From NCBI GenBank assembly GCA_004555855.1, contig SFJQ01000034.1, positions 1-16,329 on the forward strand: a stretch of 16,329 nt of DNA, written 5' to 3'. Below, piece after piece: positions 14,592-16,329 of the stretch. The position numbers were made by a program, and so were the translations under genes. Source of the DNA: [Eubacterium] saphenum (GTDB lineage Bacteria; Bacillota; Clostridia; Oscillospirales; Ruminococcaceae). Each line of letters opens with the position of its first letter. The stretch's first letter is position 1. A model generated the notes under the pieces. The model did no database searches, had not been told where the DNA came from, and was given only the letters and a program-made list of their open reading frames with translations.

Positions 14592-14868
14592 TCTTTTTCA
14601 CCAAATCCGCGCACAAATGCACGTTGTCGTATTTCTCCGCAAGCAAAACCGCCTGCTCGTCCCTTTCACCGTCAATTATGTTAATCTCGCCGATAATTTC
14701 GCTTTTACGTGCATGCTCGATAAATTCAGCCAAGTCCTCCGATGGTTTGACGTAAATGTCAAAAGCCCGCAGAGAGCTTCTGAATATCGCCTTGCAAAAA
14801 ATCTCCGCAAGCATCGCAGCCCCGAATATTGCAAAAAACATCAGTCCGAAAACGTATAGAAACTGCAT
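14584..14868 (-). CDS. Small membrane protein of unknown function
   Basis: The product is 94 residues with one hydrophobic segment at about residues 3-27 (LYVFGLMFFAIFGAAMLAEI). A soluble part follows with alternating helix and strand, including FDIYVKPSEDLAEFIEHARK and INIIDGERDEQAVLLAEKYDNVHLC. The later half looks like a compact alpha/beta unit, but I do not recognise a family. The start at ATG 14868 is supported by a very strong AAAGGGGGCGG ribosome site, so it should be well translated. It lies 46 nt after prmA and overlaps recD2 by 8 nt, giving coupled expression with the helicase. No catalytic motif is visible. Confidence 0.75.
   Translation of the reverse strand: MQFLYVFGLMFFAIFGAAMLAEIFCKAIFRSSLRAFDIYVKPSEDLAEFIEHARKSEIIGEINIIDGERDEQAVLLAEKYDNVHLCADLVKKID
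14598..14602 (-). promoter_or_regulatory. Ribosome binding site for the recD2 TTG start
   Basis: GGTGA lies inside the end of the 94-residue protein gene, 6 nt before the TTG at 14591-14589. It is weaker than most sites in this window, which may keep helicase synthesis low. Confidence 0.5.
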
Positions 14869-14881
14869 AATTCCGCCCCCT

Positions 14882-14902
14882 TTTCTGCACTATATGCAGA
14901 AA
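14882..14902 (-). repeat. Short hairpin between prmA and the small membrane protein
   Basis: TTTCTGCA and TGCAGAAA form an exact 8-bp stem with a 5-nt loop. On the minus strand it is followed directly by the AAGGGGGCGG ribosome site and not by a T run. It is therefore more likely a processing or translation-tuning structure than a terminator. Confidence 0.45.
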
Positions 14903-14914
14903 GCGAGCAAAATG

Positions 14915-15883
14915 TCAGCGCGAAAGCAAAACGCAGTTCCAGCCTTCTTCGTTAAGCGCGGAAACCTTCTTCCAGCCGTTTTCGGAAAGCGCTTCAAGAA
15001 CCTCGTCAAGCCGCTCGTCGATAATTCCCGATACTATCAAAACGCCGCCCTCGGCAAGAAATCCCGCGAAAAGCCCGCTCATTCCGATAATAACGTCCGC
15101 GACGATGTTCGCGCAAATCACCTGAAAGCCGCCGCCGATTTTCCCGCGAAGCTCGGAGCTGCTGATGATATCGCCGCAAAACGCGCGGTATTTCTCGGCT
15201 GTGAAATTGTTCTTTTCGATATTCTCGGACGCGGTTTTCACGGCGTTCTCGAAAATATCGCAGATTGTGACGTCATTTGCGCCGAGCAGAAGTGCCGCAA
15301 TCGACAAAATTCCGCTCCCGCAGCCGAGGTCGAGAACGCGCTCCCCGCCTTTTATCACGGTTTCAAGCGTTTCCATAACCATTTTTGTGGTGTGATGCTG
15401 TCCTGTGCCGAAGGTTGACGCAGGGTCGATTTCAAGGATTTTGTCGCCCGCTTTCGGCTCAACCTGCTCCCAAGACGGCTTTATCACAAGGCTTTTCCCC
15501 ACGCGAAACGGCTTGTAGTACTTCTTCCAGTTGTTCGCCCAGTCCTCTTCCTTGACGTTTGCAAGCTCCAAACGGATATTTCCGTAAAATCCATCGGAGT
15601 TTTTCGACTTATAGCTCTCGACAAGCGCTCTGATTGCCTCGAGAGTTTCTCTCCCTTGCGCGTTTTCGTGAACGTAAACCGTGATACACGGCTCGGCGTT
15701 TTTGAGCGACATCAGGCTGTCGTCAACATAATCCCAGTTCGCGTTTTTGTCGGCAAGAAAGTCCTCGAAATCCGCGCCGTCCTTTATGATAAAACCCGTC
15801 ACGCCGTAATCCTGAAGCGCACCCGTTATCCCGTCAATCGCCTCGCTTGACGTGTAAATATCAACCTGATAAAAATTATCCAT
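14915..15883 (-). CDS. prmA: Ribosomal protein L11 methyltransferase PrmA
   Basis: The 322-residue protein trimethylates ribosomal protein L11 using S-adenosylmethionine. The N-terminal substrate-recognition part contains DWANNWKKYYKPFRVGKSLVIKPSW (starting at 114), typical of PrmA. Then come LEIDPASTFGTGQHHTT (150-166) and the SAM-binding motif VLDLGCGSGIL (183-193), and later CANIVADVI, matching the family's NPP-like motif position. Length is close to that of Bacillus PrmA (about 311). The ATG at 15883 has GGAGGGAATT immediately upstream and lies about 24 nt after the predicted start of transcription. It is the first gene of the operon leading to recD2 and comF. Confidence 0.95.
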   Translation of the reverse strand: MDNFYQVDIYTSSEAIDGITGALQDYGVTGFIIKDGADFEDFLADKNANWDYVDDSLMSLKNAEPCITVYVHENAQGRETLEAIRALVESYKSKNSDGFYGNIRLELANVKEEDWANNWKKYYKPFRVGKSLVIKPSWEQVEPKAGDKILEIDPASTFGTGQHHTTKMVMETLETVIKGGERVLDLGCGSGILSIAALLLGANDVTICDIFENAVKTASENIEKNNFTAEKYRAFCGDIISSSELRGKIGGGFQVICANIVADVIIGMSGLFAGFLAEGGVLIVSGIIDERLDEVLEALSENGWKKVSALNEEGWNCVLLSR

Positions 15884-15913
15884 AATTCCCTCCGATGTGC
15901 AATACTTATTTTT

Positions 15914-15942
15914 ATTATACTATATATTGTGGGAAAATTCAA
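15914..15942 (-). promoter_or_regulatory. Sigma-A promoter of the prmA operon
   Basis: TTGAAT (15942-15937) is separated by exactly 17 nt from TATAAT (15919-15914). Transcription would start near 15907, leaving a leader of about 24 nt with a strong ribosome site. It lies directly after the terminator of the upstream acetyltransferase gene, as expected for a new transcription unit. Confidence 0.75.
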
Positions 15943-15954
15943 GTAGTTTTACGC

Positions 15955-15986
15955 AAAAAACTGCCCGAACGTGAAATCGCTCGGGC
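15955..15986 (-). terminator. Intrinsic terminator after the GNAT gene
   Basis: On the minus strand GCCCGA (15986-15981) pairs with TCGGGC (15968-15963), with CG/CG pairs inside after one mismatch and a 6-nt loop. AG and then six T residues follow (15960-15955). It begins 7 nt after the GNAT stop codon. Confidence 0.78.
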
Positions 15987-15993
15987 GAAATTT

Positions 15994-16329
15994 TTATAGT
16001 TTCCTTCGTAGATAAACCATATCAACAAGCTGTATTCCGCACTCAAAAATCGGGTGGTCGTAGTTTTCTGTGAAAAAATTTTTCACGCAATGCGAACGGG
16101 CAAAGCCGCATTTCTCGTAAAACGGCACGGTAAGCGGACTGTCACCCGTTCCGACTTGCAGCACGGAAAATTGCCCCTTGTATCTCGCGGCAATAAAGTC
16201 AATCATCGCCCTGCCATATCCCTTGCGCTGACATTCGGGATATACGGCAAGATTTTTTATTTCAAGAACCCCGTTCCCCTCGTCCATCACCACGCACTCG
16301 CATTTTATCCCGTCATCGTCAAGAACATA
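15994..16329 (-). CDS. GNAT family N-acetyltransferase (5' end outside window)
   Basis: The frame is open to the window edge, giving at least 111 residues; the true start is not visible and internal GTG or ATG codons near 16293 should not be taken as the start. The acetyl-CoA binding motif A is seen in LEIKNLAVYPECQRKGYGRAMIDF, with Q-R-K-G-Y-G as the pyrophosphate loop. PFYEKCGF is motif B. The end, FFTENYDHPIFECGIQ, resembles from memory a group of small-molecule acetyltransferases that includes Bacillus YvbK. The substrate cannot be told. The gene ends its own transcription unit at a good terminator. Confidence 0.88.
   Translation of the reverse strand, partial: YVLDDDGIKCECVVMDEGNGVLEIKNLAVYPECQRKGYGRAMIDFIAARYKGQFSVLQVGTGDSPLTVPFYEKCGFARSHCVKNFFTENYDHPIFECGIQLVDMVYLRRKL

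Noticed and set aside
16291..16293. GTG as the start of the GNAT gene
   Set aside because: The frame continues open to the window edge and the acetyltransferase fold needs more N-terminal sequence, so the true start is outside.

Overview
The window reads as a piece of a low- to moderate-GC Gram-positive chromosome, most likely class Clostridia (Ruminococcus/Oscillospiraceae-like). The evidence is strong GGAG-type ribosome binding sites, a SepF/YlmE/YlmH division cluster, a Gram-positive type Hfq, RecD2 without RecBC, a YlbF/YmcA-family protein and endonuclease-type MutL. Genus cannot be fixed from the sequence alone. All sixteen genes called with support lie on the minus strand, so transcription runs from high to low coordinates. 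There are no RNA genes, insertion sequences, phage genes or CRISPR arrays, and no gene-free stretch over 300 bases.

In transcription order. (1) 16329-15994: the 3' part of a GNAT acetyltransferase, closed by a good intrinsic terminator. (2) 15942-11696: a sigma-A promoter (TTGAAT-17-TATAAT) drives prmA, a 94-residue membrane protein, recD2 and comF. The last three genes are joined by 8-nt overlaps with TTG starts. (3) 11695-11530: a hairpin-rich composite repeat carrying two promoter-like copies of one motif. (4) 11529-3731: miaB, a YlbF/YmcA-family gene with a cysteine-rich tail, mutS, a small membrane-anchored protein, mutL and miaA. This combines tRNA A37 modification (MiaA then MiaB) with mismatch repair, and the order resembles the Bacillus ymcB-ymcA-...-mutS-mutL / miaA-hfq neighbourhood. 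(5) 3730-3286: an AT-rich regulatory region with a perfect palindrome over the promoter and a thrice-repeated T7GAAAA element, then hfq. (6) 3206-30: an HlyD-like membrane protein overlapping ylmE, then sepF and ylmH, a ylm division cluster that lacks the usual ylmG. A possible start codon of the next gene lies at the window edge.

Most of the window is conserved housekeeping sequence, and I found no new defence or mobile system. The more unusual material is in the intergenic DNA (the 11556-11681 repeat, the hfq promoter region and the ylbF-mutS hairpin) and in the small unassigned proteins placed inside conserved operons.
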